Source: Setophaga petechia
Lineage: Eukaryota > Chordata > Aves > Passeriformes > Parulidae
Direction of reading: 5' to 3'
DNA length: 64,000 nt
NCBI GenBank assembly: GCA_024362935.1
Contig: JANCRA010000001.1
Location: forward strand, 49,945,501-50,009,500
This document shows positions 40,607-53,182 of the stretch, one piece after another (the stretch's first letter is position 1; every line of letters begins with the position of its first letter). The notes under the pieces were generated by a model that was not told where the DNA came from, did not search any database, and worked only from the letters and a program-made list of their open reading frames with translations. Both the position numbers and the translations under genes were made by a program.

Positions 40607-41693
40607 TAGGGGTGAGGTATTAAAAAAAGCCCTTAATGTCCCTATCTTGCCAAGCTTTGTGTCTGTATTCAGAGAGATGCAGTGCATTCCAAAGCCTGTT
40701 TCAGAAATGCCCTGTATTTAGCAGCTGTGTCTCTGCTCAGGCGGTATTTGTGGTATTTGTTGTGTTTAACTCTGGTCACTATTGCTTTGTTCTTAAACAT
40801 GAGGCTGTAACAGGATATCTACCAAGCAGGGAATCACCTCAGGCAGGGTATAGCATCCACACATCATTATTTAAACTTCTACCCTGGGGACCTAGGGCTC
40901 TCTACAGGATATTTCTCTTGGGAACCGCACCTTTTAAAACTGAGCAACTAAACCGGGCACTGCTATGCCAGCCAATATGGGGCAGAACCCTCTGTGTGCA
41001 AAACTCACCCCGCTGTATTAAGCTTTGTACCTTTACTGTTTAACTTTCTGCAGCCATCCCTATTAATTCCCTGGTGCCAGTGTCAGGGTTTGAGTGGTTA
41101 TGCGGTGAATTAAGTTAGGAAGCTGATGTGGATGAAAACTACATCTTCCCAATCTCTCTCTAAGTGGAAAGTTATTTTTCAACCAAACCCGTTCACTGAT
41201 CAGATGCTTTTTAGTCACACAAAAAAATCGGCCAGAACAATCAGCTGAAAGGAAAGAGGGAGACCAAGACTTTTTTACTTAAATTTATTTTTTTAATGAG
41301 AGGGCAATGATGTGGAAAGTGAAAGCAGGTTATGCAAGGAAGTTTGGTGGAGACCCATCTCCTCCCCTGCCTGAGCTCTGCTGCCAGATGCAGAGCACTC
41401 CTGCTTCTCTTGTGCAGCGATGCACCAGCAGCATTTGCTCCTGAAGGGAAGCAAGACTCCTGTGGACACAGGGCATTACAAAGGATCCCAGCCATGTGCA
41501 GTGCTGGGATGGTCCCAGCCATCTGCAGTTTTCCCTGTTCACAACTACAACCTTCCTACTCCTAGTCCTATGTCCCTGCCACCTCCATCCAGCCTCCATG
41601 GCTATTGGATCTGCCACATTCTTCTCTGAGACTTTTCCTAGCTCTGGTTTATCCAGGCATGGAAGCAGCTGCAAATAGTGGCTGAACTTTCTC
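40607..41693. other. Interior between the inverted-repeat arms, unclassified
   Basis: About 1.09 kb, GC-richer than its surroundings. The + strand has a 135-codon open frame at 40636-41043 without a recognisable domain. The segment around 40960-41100, with CCAATATGG, then TATTAAGCTTTGTACC, then TGTCAGGGTTTGAGTGG, has the feel of an LTR promoter/poly(A) region, but I could not fix TG...CA ends or flanking duplications. From 41330 to 41675 both strands are open in several frames, which reflects low stop-codon density rather than a gene. No transposase motif was found. Confidence 0.35.
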
Positions 41694-41792
41694 TAAATTA
41701 TTTTATTCTCATACCTCATTTCCTTGTCTTCCCCTGACACTTTTTAAGAATCAGAATTCACCCATTATTAGCATACTCTATTAAGAATGCCT
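41694..41792 (-). repeat. Right arm of a long imperfect inverted repeat
   Basis: The reverse complement reads CAGGCATTCTTAATAGAGTA and continues to AATAAAATAATTTA, paired with 40508-40606 at about 87% identity. The core GTCAGGGGAAGAC-AGGAAATGA is nearly unchanged between the arms. In an RNA crossing the region the arms could fold into a stem of nearly 100 base pairs, in principle a substrate for dsRNA-editing enzymes. Confidence 0.85.
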
Positions 41793-44700
41793 GAACTTTT
41801 CTCTGTGTGACATCAGTGGGAGTCACCAACTCTGGAATATCCCAAGGGTACCATCTAACATGATTTTGCTGTTAAGAACTTCATATTCCCTGCTTCAGTA
41901 GGAAGAAGCCATAAACATCCAACTATCTTTGTTCCTATTAGGCTGTTAAATTAAAGCCATCATCATGGTAAATGTCATGTCTTCAAGTAAATGATCACAA
42001 AATCCAAATGAAAACTGAAAATATATACAGAGCCCTTCATAATTCTTTCTAGGATGCACATTATTAATAAAAATTGTATTGGAATAAACACATTTACAAG
42101 GGATTTCCATGGGCTCTACATCATCCTAAAGCACTGGCTGTCAATTGACTTCCACTGAGATCATATTTGTTTAAAACCAGACACAATATATTGTTTTGTA
42201 GGATGACATTTTAAAAAATCTATCTGCAAAAGTGTAATGTATGTATATTTTCCAGGTTTAAAAAGAAGCTGTAAAGACAAATTTTATTACTAAATTTGGG
42301 AGATAAAATGATTCAGTAAATGCTGCTGTGAAAGCTACTGGTCACAGGAGGATGTAAAACATTGCTGTCCATATTATGGAAGTACCAGTTCAAGGATGAT
42401 GCCAGGTATAAAGCACTTGAGTGTTCCATCTTTCAGAAGTTCAGCTTAAATAATTCCTTTTCATTCAGACTTCCCTCATTTTAACGTGTCCACTCATACA
42501 AATACTGTCCTCCACTATATGATCCCTTCACAAGTATTAATACAATTATTCTGATTACAATCAAGGGAGAAAAGGATGAAATATCAGCTAATAGGCACAG
42601 GACAAAGAAGAGGATTTTCTCATTTCACACAAGAATCTTTCAACCCCAGGACTGACTCAAGCATTCTGGATTCCAGTCCAGAAGACCATGGTTCTTACAC
42701 CTTCACTGCTTGTAAAAGGTACCTGCTTTTACACAGAGCAAACAAAAGGTTCATAGTTTGTTCTTACAGAAGAGATAATGAAATTCTCAATACACTCCTA
42801 TACTGCAACACCCAAAGTCCATCTGTTCTGGTCTGGGAGGCATTTGCTTAGCTTTAAAATGTGACAGACTCTTTATCAGATTATTATTTATCACCATTAC
42901 TGCTATTCTCAAACACACTATTCAATACAGGATAAATAAATCAGAATCACTTCTATGCCCTGTTACATATATTGAAAAAGATATTTCCAAAAATTTTCCA
43001 ACTTTGAATTACTGTGATATTTCTATATTGAGAGTGAAGGTAATAGGGTTTTTGTTTATCCACACTGCTCATAACCAAATGATGTAATGACCTAGACAAA
43101 GCCTTTTTCATAATTAAACCTTTCTTCTACTTACAGATTTCTGGGAGGGGATCCTGAATTTAGACAAATGACTGCAGATGGTGATATAAAGCTGTACACA
43201 AGACAAATGGCAGCTGTGGCTTTCAGGTGAAACTCTGTTTTGTACAGAGCCCTTGTAAGGTCTCCAGAACATTTTGTGGCTGCAAATAGAACTTCGCTAC
43301 GATTTAAGTCCTTTGTGTGCAGTTGTGGCCAGCTGCTTACAAAGAGCACTTGCTCAGTGGACCTGAGCATACACCAACATGACTCTTACTGAAGGTTTGG
43401 GGCTTTAAGGAACACACCTAAAAGGCTCTTCTGTTTGGTTGGTTCCCCCCCTCCCCTTCTGATATCTTAGTAACTGCAAATATGAGAGATACTAACTCCC
43501 AGAAGTACCAAGTGAGAACTTATTGTCCCTGGCTTTACAGACAGCAAACAGATAACTGAGAAGGAAGAAATTGCTTTTCTCCTTTGTTATGTATACAGTG
43601 AAATGTGCATGATCAGATTTTAGAGGCAGATATTGCTATCAGAGTATGTTTTAAGGATGTATTTTAAGTATATTTTAAAGACCATTAAGGACACAACCAT
43701 AGTTTTTGAGCTTTTAGAGTGAGGATGCAAAGGGAAAATCCACCTTTACCTCCCACTTCCTCCATTATAATGGAAGCTCAGACACTGCAATAGAGAATTT
43801 GCTGCAATACAAGAATCCTTTCCTCCTCATTTTTATGTCAAGTCTCTGAACTCTGCACAAAAGGTGGTGGAAAGGTTTCCTGAGGCCAAGAACAATTGTA
43901 TAAGGTGCATGTATTCCATGCATACATCCCTTCACCCATTGCACATAGTGTTTTCAAAACAATCCAACAGATTTATTTTCATGTCACAAGTTTAGGCTAT
44001 GAGTTTTCTAAAAACCTTGCTTGAGGTTCAAATTAAAGCTCTCTGGAGCCAATGTATACCTCCCTCAGTGATATGAACATATTTGTTGAAAACATCTTTA
44101 ATCCTACCTCAAACTTCTGGTCTTCTTTATACTCATCTTAGTTTTAAAAAATTTTTTGAGGTATTTTTTTATTTCCTCCCCGTTTTTTTTTTTTTAATGA
44201 TTCATATAAATTTACTGCTACTTTTACTGTCACCTCACACATTCAGGATTGCTTTCCTGTCTGAAAAGGGTAATTTCTGACCTATGTCCCCAGGATTGCT
44301 AACTGTATCATATACATTAACTTTAAAAATTATGTAGAAAGAAACTAATTTGTATTCCCAGGTGCACTTCTATGAAATTCTTAAGGGCTTCAGTTCAGCC
44401 CTAAATGATATAACTCAGTTTCTTACCATGGAATGTAAAAATTAACCCCCTAACTTTAGCGAGCTCCAAATTAGGCCTTTAATAATTGGAATTTACTTCT
44501 GAATGTTTTAATGTGCAGGCACAGCACATTAGGACCCTGCTGGAAAGAAAGGTCCCTAATATTATATTAATATATTGGACATTTTAAAAGAAGAGCTCAT
44601 AATACTACTCTGATCTTGAGTAATATACCTCAAGTAAGACTGAGTGCTTAAATGGAAATAACCAAAACATCATTCCTCCTCTCAAATTACTCCGGTAGTC

Positions 44701-46791
44701 TGGCCAAAATGTACTATTATCATGCAGCAGAACAGCAGGCTGAATTTCAAAAAAATCTCCACTAAAACTAATTACAGAAAAGGAGAAAAACCCCAGAAGA
44801 TTTGCCTAATGATTGAGGTTTGAGCTTTGTTAAAGTTTTGTACTAATCCTTAAAAATATATGGATGAAATATACAGGAACTTTTGCAATTTCAGCTAAGT
44901 CTGACCTTGTTTGAATGATAGAAAATGGCATTTAGTTTTCTGAAAAGTCACAATAAAATGTAATGATGTAATATTTAAATTCAGTCTGAAGACTAGATGC
45001 TAGGGAGTATTTCAGCAAAGAGGGTATTCTATGTTATTTTTTCCCTGTTGTTTTGATAAAGAAAAAGGAAAAGGAAGCTAATTTTTTTTTTAACAGAAAG
45101 CTATTTCATTTTTATTAACTTTATTCCTGAAGCTGCTTCCTCAGAATCAAGCTAATTTGGTCCTCACTGAAACAAATGGCAAAAACTTCAGTTTATTTCG
45201 CTGCTCTTTGGGTGAGAACATCAGTAGGTTGTTGTAATTCTGTGGGCTCTGTTTTTTTCCTTCTCCTTCATCATAGGAAAATGACTGTATATAACTCAGA
45301 AGAAAATCATCTATTGTACTCTCAATATAAATTTGGGATTGTCAGTTCACTGAAAATTGGCACAGTTCTCTAGTTTTACCACATACAGCAGTCAGTTCAC
45401 CATGTTTTATATGGAAAAACAGTTTCATAAAGAACACATTCAATCTTTAGGATGCAATGCGGGGGAGTTGGGATATCATTATGTCTTCATAATTAGACAT
45501 GTCTAGATATCTCAGAAGCTAAAACTCTTGTTTGTGCTCTCAAGGAAGGGACACCTACCTACCCCAGAGGTTCTGTTAAAGATAAAAAGAGCTGCTTATC
45601 CTAGGACAGCAATTGTGCAATGTCTGAATAATGCCAGTCTTAGCCACTGGGATTCTTTTCACCCACATTACACGGGATGGGGAGTTGTTTGGATTGCTGT
45701 GGTTTAAGACCAGTTCCCTGTGTTCAACACACTCTCTTACAGACAAGAATCCAAATTCACCATTTTTCCTCTTGAAGAAGCAAAATTTATTAGCATTAAA
45801 AGTGCAAATTATTTAATGTAAGAGATTTCGTGCTGAAACTGCTCAGAGTACAAAATGCTGGTACTAGCAACAAAAAATTGGAAAAAGGAAAAATAATAAA
45901 TGTGGTAACAGTCCTATAACAAAGTGCAAAACCATACAACATCTTTTTTTTTGAAATATAATTAAAATGTCATTAAACTGCTTTATGAAATACTAATTCA
46001 GTTAGCATTAAACCATACATTGAATTGCAGGTAATACTTTAAGATTCATTTCTGCAACAACCATAGAATATTTTCAGCCCATTTCTTTCTCAGCAAGTAC
46101 AGTCTGTTGATAAGGTTATTGTAGAGTAGCACAGTCAACAGTCCTCAATAAAAACAACATGGATTCTAATGACAGAGTTTGCATACAATTTCACTCTGCT
46201 TTAAACAGTAAAGCTGTAAACCTATCATCTTGTAGAAGCCAAAATCAGATCTGGATCCAAACTTGTTTAAAAGTCACAGCTTGGAGCTCATAGAGCTCTG
46301 TGAAAAGCAACACTGAAATTTTCACTTTAACACTGTGGTTCAAATTTGCCAGGGGGAAGACTGAAACACAACCTCTGTATTTTCAAGGGAACAACATGAC
46401 AGATTATAACCTACAGGATTTTTTTTTTTGCTATTTTCTTAATTTTGCACAGTCAGATAGTAATGAGAAACATTGTAATTCTTATGACTAATCAATATTC
46501 TGTAATGATCTTGTTGAGAACAATTCTCAAGAAGAAACAGAAGCCCCAGTTATCTTATGTTGTGTAATAAAATGGTCACTTTACACAATGCACACTATTC
46601 TCCATCTTCAGTCTTATAATAATGCATTACTAGCAAAACAATAGTAAAGATTACCCTGCATTCTGGAATTTAATTAGGGAACATTTGTCTATGACTCAGC
46701 AATCCCCAGGTTTTGTGCTTTTCACCAGGCGACCAATTTTATTCTAGCTAAGAATGCTCCACCACTGTGAAGTGCCAAGGGCTTCTTGAAC

Positions 46792-46805
46792 CCCTGCATG
46801 CAGGG
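46792..46805. repeat. Perfect 14-bp palindrome CCCTGCATGCAGGG
   Basis: CCCTGCATGCAGGG equals its own reverse complement. It is flanked by TTGAA on the left (46785-46790) and CTTGAA on the right. Such a site could bind a dimeric protein, but nothing nearby assigns a role. Confidence 0.7.
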
Positions 46806-47043
46806 CTTGAACTCACTTCTTTTTCAGATTAATAATAAAGGGAAACTTCCCTGGGGGGGAAGGAAAGGAGAAGGCAGTGGAGCTCCAACCAACACACCAC
46901 AGGGCACAGCTGAGCCCCTCAGCCAGAATGGCAGTGCCTCGGGCAAAGTGTGTTTGGTTGGGAAAGGGCAGAAAATGCTGGGCAGAGAGAAGGTGAGGGG
47001 GAAAACCATGTACATGGTCTGTGATACAAACTTCAATAACCTT

Positions 47044-47112
47044 GAGGGAGGGAACAGAGAAAGGGCAAAAGGGAAGAACGGGAAAAAGAAGAAAGGGAGG
47101 GAGGGAGGGAGG
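47044..47112 (+). repeat. Purine tract ending in a (GGGA)n repeat, G-quadruplex motif
   Basis: Sixty-nine bases with only three pyrimidines. It ends in GGGAGGGAGGGAGGGAGG at 47095-47112, four G3 runs with single-A loops, which is a canonical strong G-quadruplex pattern. The tract could also form triplex DNA. It sits inside an open frame (46786-47241, +, 151 codons) that I do not believe is coding, because its openness follows from the purine bias. Confidence 0.85.
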
Positions 47113-50100
47113 CACCTAATGTGTACATTAGAAAATAAGATTCAACAGAACTTTTTTCCATTTCTATGTTTGTTCATGAAGCCACTGATTAACATGCTTA
47201 GCATAGCTCTGCTGTTTACATGGTGCACAAAAATATGCTGAAAGTTGATCAGCTGGGCAGGTTGAGCACTTGGAATGAATAATGAGATGCACTTTGGTGT
47301 GTCTATAAATTCTATTTCTTTTACTTGGACACAACAATAACATTCAAAGAAACTGGCTCATATACTCCTTGAAATTAGAGAAGCTAGCAAACTATTAGCA
47401 CGAAATAGTTCCTTTAGAGGTGTTTTCAAACTGCATTTCACTGATGCATATTACCTTCAGGTTTATTACCAGAGCCATTCAGTACAACCTGAAGTGTCTT
47501 TTAGCACCTCAACAAACTGATATCTTTTAGGATAGCAGCATTTCAAACCTCAAGGTTGTTTTATCAGTGTGAATAACAAAAGAACAAATAAGCTTCTCAT
47601 AAGCCTTCTATTCCTGACTTGGTGGGGTTTTTCCTCATAGTTATAGAAAAAGGAAGTCTTGCAGCAATGTAAGTACTGTGCACAGGATTTTGTTTTCCAG
47701 ATTTGTTGCCTTAAAAATGCATTTTTATGATTAATCTGAAAAGCAGTTTCAGTGTTCAGTGGATATGAAAATGATTCATAATGGAGAGGAAAAGGCTCTT
47801 GGGATATGAAGTGCTTCAGGGAAGAGATGCAATATACATACAAAAAGTAAATAAATTCCCTCTCACTGTCCTCTTATGTGTTTTTTTTATGAATATCTAC
47901 AACACATTCTGTCAATACTAATGTTCAGAACATGTTTCAGACATGTGACATGGGAAAGGGAACACAATTAAAATTCATTAAAAAGTCTCTTTGTTTTTTA
48001 GCCTATACCAGGAAAATCAAGCAATGGCTTTCCCAGTAACAGATAAAGTAATTCTCATGTTTCTCTGGCAGCTTCACATTCCAAGAGGGATTTTCTGATC
48101 CTCTACCAAAAAAAAATAAACTTGCTAAGTAGAGTCACATTATAGATTATTTTCAATTCTGTTTTGAAGACAAAGAAATTACAGGAGCAGCACTGCAAAT
48201 TATCATTGCAGGTTCTAATATTATCATAATAAATCCCATCACAACAGCTAATCATCTAATGCTCATGGAAAATAAAGCAAAAATTAACACAAATGTTATG
48301 AAAATAATTCACATTAGTTTGCCACATTTGTGTTTTTATATTAGTTTTTATATGATTCTATGGGGCTTCACGTTCACTTCAACAGCACATCCCCAAGAAG
48401 TTTTATAAAATAATGACAGATTCTTACTAGACTAGACAGATTCTTGAGGCACTTTGGCTAACTTAATTCAGTAGAGCAGGACCATATGCAAATACAGATG
48501 ATTTCTGATGTTATGAGGGTCTGATACACTAGGCAGTGATGTGACACAACTTGACACTGAAAATCCTATGTGTGACTCTTGGGGCTTTCTCAAAGCTTCT
48601 AACTCCATGTTTATTATTAGGAAAGCATCCCAGAATTCACTAACATTATAACTTAACATGTGTACTACATATATGTAGATATATACTGCACACTGAAAAT
48701 CAGTACATAACTAAATTTGATGGTTTCTTTATTGCTCTCTCCAGTTCCATTTTGTTTCACAGAGCTCTTCATGTCTTCTAATGAAAAGCATTAAGGGATA
48801 AACAGTTGATAAGGTGATATAAAATCTCGTGTTTGTTGCCTGAATGAGAGCCACAACAGAACCCATGTGCACGGATCTGCCCATGTCTATGGATCTGTCA
48901 CTTTGGTGTTTAATGCACACAAATACTAAACTACTGGCTACAAAACTCCAGGAGGACAGAAGTGTAATTTAAAATTCCACCAGTACTAATCTTAGCAATT
49001 CCCACAGTTTAAGAATTGAACAGAACAAATGTTTGGCCTCATCCTCGTAATGTAATTTGCTGAAAGCAAGGATCCTGCTTTGTCATGCTATATGCCCACT
49101 ATTTTAAATGACCTAAAGCTACAGGAATGAAGTTAGCCTGCCAAACTTTAATGAAGGCTATACTACAAAGCAATATTAGTCAGTTATAGTTAATATTCAG
49201 GTACCTTCTGCAAACACAAAAAATTCTTGAAGTGATAAGGAGAGGTGAGCGTTTAACTTCTATAATAAATTAAACAGTTCATAAAGATCTTGGTCATCAA
49301 ATTGAGAAAATCAAACTATGAAATTTTGTAAAGCTGAACAAAAGGAGACAAAAATAGTATCAAAGTAATGAAACAGTAACATGCAACAGTTTCTAGAGGA
49401 AGAGTTTGTCTAGTTCCTGGCTTTTTAAAAAATACTTCTGGCTTTTTGAATATACAGCTTTGACAATAGCAATCTCCTTATAGAAGTAAGATCTGTCATT
49501 TTTGCTGAAAGACTTCTGCTTAGCAAAACTGAATTTTCACCTTCAAGGGCACTGTGAAATATTGCCATAGAGACCACCTATTTTTAGAAAGAACTATCTA
49601 ATGTGCATCTAGAGCTCGGCACTTGCTTTTTCTTGATCTGCATAATGTAGAGAATACTCCTTTGGAAGTCAGAGGGGAAGTATTGTTGATATTGAACACT
49701 GAGAGAAAAAAAAATCAAAGTGGGAAGGGAGGAGGTTATAGAAAGTAGAAAGGGTAGAAGGGAAGAGAGACTTGATTTTCACTGGGTTTTAATTTTAGTG
49801 GTAAACTTTTGTCTTCTCACAAGTCTGGAAAATGTGATTTTTCCTCATGTGCAGAATCCTGATTTGCATAACTGAAGTTCTCCAATTCTAGCTGCATAAG
49901 GTGCAATCATTCCCTTGAAGGAGCAGAACACCAATACTACCCCTTGTATGCTTGAATAGTGCATCAGTGAAAGCTCTGCCATCATTTTCTGCTTTTGTTT
50001 ACTTATTTATTTCCAGTTTAGCATGCGATTCCTTGGCTACTGACTTTTCCTGGCTTTTCTGGCACCTGTTCCACTGGAGGTTGGTGGAGGAGAGCCACAA

Positions 50101-53100
50101 AAGACTTAGCAAGTGTTGATAAGCAAACCTGTAGTGCTTGCAGCCCCTGCAGTACAAAACTAGCACAGCATGATTGACTGAGACAGTAGGGCAGAGCCCC
50201 TATCTGCATTGTCCTGGCTGGGTCAGCTCACTGATAGGGGGAATTTCTGCAGCTGAAAATCTCCTCTACACTCATTTGTGCAACTACTCTAGATCTCTTT
50301 TAGAAGAAAAGTGATTTTCTACCATCTATGTCAAAAAAGTTTAACTTCATACACTTCCCCTTCTCCTTTAAACCAAGAATACCAATAAGGCAAAAAAAGA
50401 AAGGGCACATGATAGAAAGGTGAGGAAAAACCTGAGAAATTTCTTTTCACATTTTGCTCACCTCCCAGAACTATGACTTGTACTAGATGCCTGCTATGCC
50501 TTATGATTGGTCTGAAGACTAAAAGCTTTTTAAAGATTCATGGAATAATGAATCAAATCCAGCTGTTCTATCATAAATGTCTATTCAAGAATAGTCAAAC
50601 CTTCCCCTTTCCAATTTTAGCTTTTTATCACTTACATATGTGGCATATTAACATATATTTCTTACTGGAGATAAATACATAAAAACATAAGACAGTTTTA
50701 GTGACCCATAACAGCACAGACGTGAATTACTGCTAATGTGACTTATTATTCATGGTCCTAAATAAATTCTAAATTATTATATTCAAAGCTGTCTTCACTT
50801 ATTTTGGTTTTTAACCACCATCATCTGAATGGGCTTTTATGGTTTGACATAATTCACACATCAGTAATTCTTTTATAATACCTATTCTTCCTTATGTAAG
50901 AATCCTTTTTATAGGAATTTCAAACTTCTTTCCTGCTTCAATGAGTGTTATTTAATTCAACAAGACCACATATTCTGTAAGGTTTTATTTTGTGCAAACA
51001 GAATAGTAGGCTCCAGCTTGAGATTTTCCTAATTTCTCTCTATACTGTGTTCAACAAGACCTGATTTATATCTGTTTTATTTTTCTTTCCTCCTTTCCTG
51101 CTCCCTGAACTCCAAGGGAAACTGTACCAAAACCAGAAAAACTATAGTGCATGTTTATAGTAATAAGTAATCTCACTGGAACAAACAGGTTTTAAACTGA
51201 TGGGTTAAGAGCAGTAAGACTGATATTATTTCAGATGACATTTCATTTGCCACAATTAGTAAGCATTTATGGGTTTTCCCCTTTTCTTTTCAACAGGGTT
51301 TGGTTTGCTGTGCTGTGCCAGGGACCCCTGTGGAACAGACAGCGAACTCCCCACCAGGCGCTGGGTACACACAGAGGGAGCAAGAGGGACTCTGCCTTGG
51401 CATGGCAAACAGCTCTTTGGGCAAAGCTGGCTGCAGCTACACCAGGAGGGAAGCCAGCTCAAAGAAAGCCTCAAACACACACCAAAGCTCAGAGGTGACA
51501 CTCAGACACACCAGGCAGAACCGTCACTGCAGGATGAAACTCTTGGGAACAAGACCTGGGGTTACCTTAGCTTAGGGCCAGAGGTGTTACATAATCTTGC
51601 TTTAAAAACTGTTAGAGTGCTGCTTTTTAAATGCCACAAAGGGAGATGGGGCACCTGGAACAGCTTTTCCGGTGTTTCTCAGAATTTTCTCTCCAAGTTT
51701 CTAACACTGAATTGATTCATCCCATTCAATTGTCAATGCATGTGAGCTACAGTATTTCCCTGGCAAAAATTAAACTGCACATAGACTTTTCTTCACTGTC
51801 TATTTCTAGAGAAAAAAACCCTAAGTCTAACATTCAATAATAGTCACAGGGACATTGGGAAGGTTTTTTTCACCTTTTTTTCCTTTCTTCCTTTTCCTTT
51901 TAAAAAAATATAATCATAGACTTATATAAGAAATTACCCTGGAAAAGACATAATACATCAAGAGCAGTGGCAACAGCATTTATAAACCAAAACTCTAGCA
52001 GAGAAAATAGTGTTGCATTACCATGCAGTACCAGCACTTATATATTGGTATACAAAAAAAGCTCATTAATAGGAAATCATGAAATATGTTATTTGAAAAT
52101 ACAGCTGATGACATTTGCATTGCAGAATATGCAGTACAAGAATTCATACTACCAAAAGAGAAAGCAGCAACTTAACAGGTTGAGAAACTATTTTTTGATC
52201 TATGGATAAATCCACCGATTCAAACTTTTGGAAGGGTGAAAGAGAGGAGCATCTATCCTATATAAAATTCTTCAGCTTTTCACCTGAAACACCACATTAT
52301 CCTCCCCCCAAAAAAACCAAAAACCAACTGAAAACCTGTATTCTGCAAAGGCTGAATGCAACAACTTGCACAAATGTCAGTGGTTTTCCTGCTCCCTGCT
52401 GCTCTGACTCTCAAGCATGTGAAAAAGTTCCAATGGCAGAGAGCTGTAAAATCTCAAACGCTTGTTGTGAGTGCAAAGATAAAAAATTCGCATGGTTTTC
52501 TGAAGGGTGACAGCAAGGTACAAATTCAGAACCTGCTGAAAGAGCTGCTCAAGTGATAACACATCATAACAACACAGTAATAATGCTACAGATAAGAAAA
52601 CCTGAAAGAGCTCTTTTCTATATAACACAAAGCTGCTGAGGAAGAAGCGTTTTGTGCACTAAAAACAATAACCTGTAAGGTCAGTGTGGTGGAGATTCTT
52701 CACATTCAGTAGAATTAGAAATAGTCAGTTCATATATTTTATTAGTGGTTTTAACATTCTAAATTCAAAACAATGTCTTGAATACAAGTACACATGTTTT
52801 TTATTGGAGACATTATGAAAATTCTGCATTTTCTGTGGAATGTAATGTTTATTTTGGGAAATTATACCATGAGGTTATTTGGGACTAGACTGAAAAATAT
52901 GGTGCTGAACTTGGTAGGATGAACACACTTTCAAATTCTAACTTTTATGGGGAAAATGAGATAAACCCAGCAGGCTGGGGTCTTCCTACAGCAAATAATC
53001 ATTTATCATGAAGGATTTTAATGAAAAATTTGCATTAGTGCACACGGGGTACTTCATGCTTTCCAAATACACTCTGTTTAGTGATAAGTTATCATCAAAA

Positions 53101-53147
53101 TGATCACTTCTGAACTTTCAGCATAATTTCTATCTGCATTCACTGCA

Positions 53148-53182
53148 TTTCCTATATCTGTCTTCTGACTAGATATAGGAAA
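53148..53182. repeat. Perfect 12-bp hairpin with 11-base loop
   Basis: TTTCCTATATCT at 53148-53159 pairs exactly with AGATATAGGAAA at 53171-53182 across the loop GTCTTCTGACT. There is no T-run or coding end next to it, so no terminator role is implied. It may be the core of an old short DNA transposon or chance in AT-rich DNA. Confidence 0.8.

Noticed and set aside
46786..47241. 151-codon open frame on the + strand
   Set aside because: Openness comes from the purine bias of the tract (Gly/Lys/Arg-rich translation) and the overlapping frames are also open. No domain is visible.
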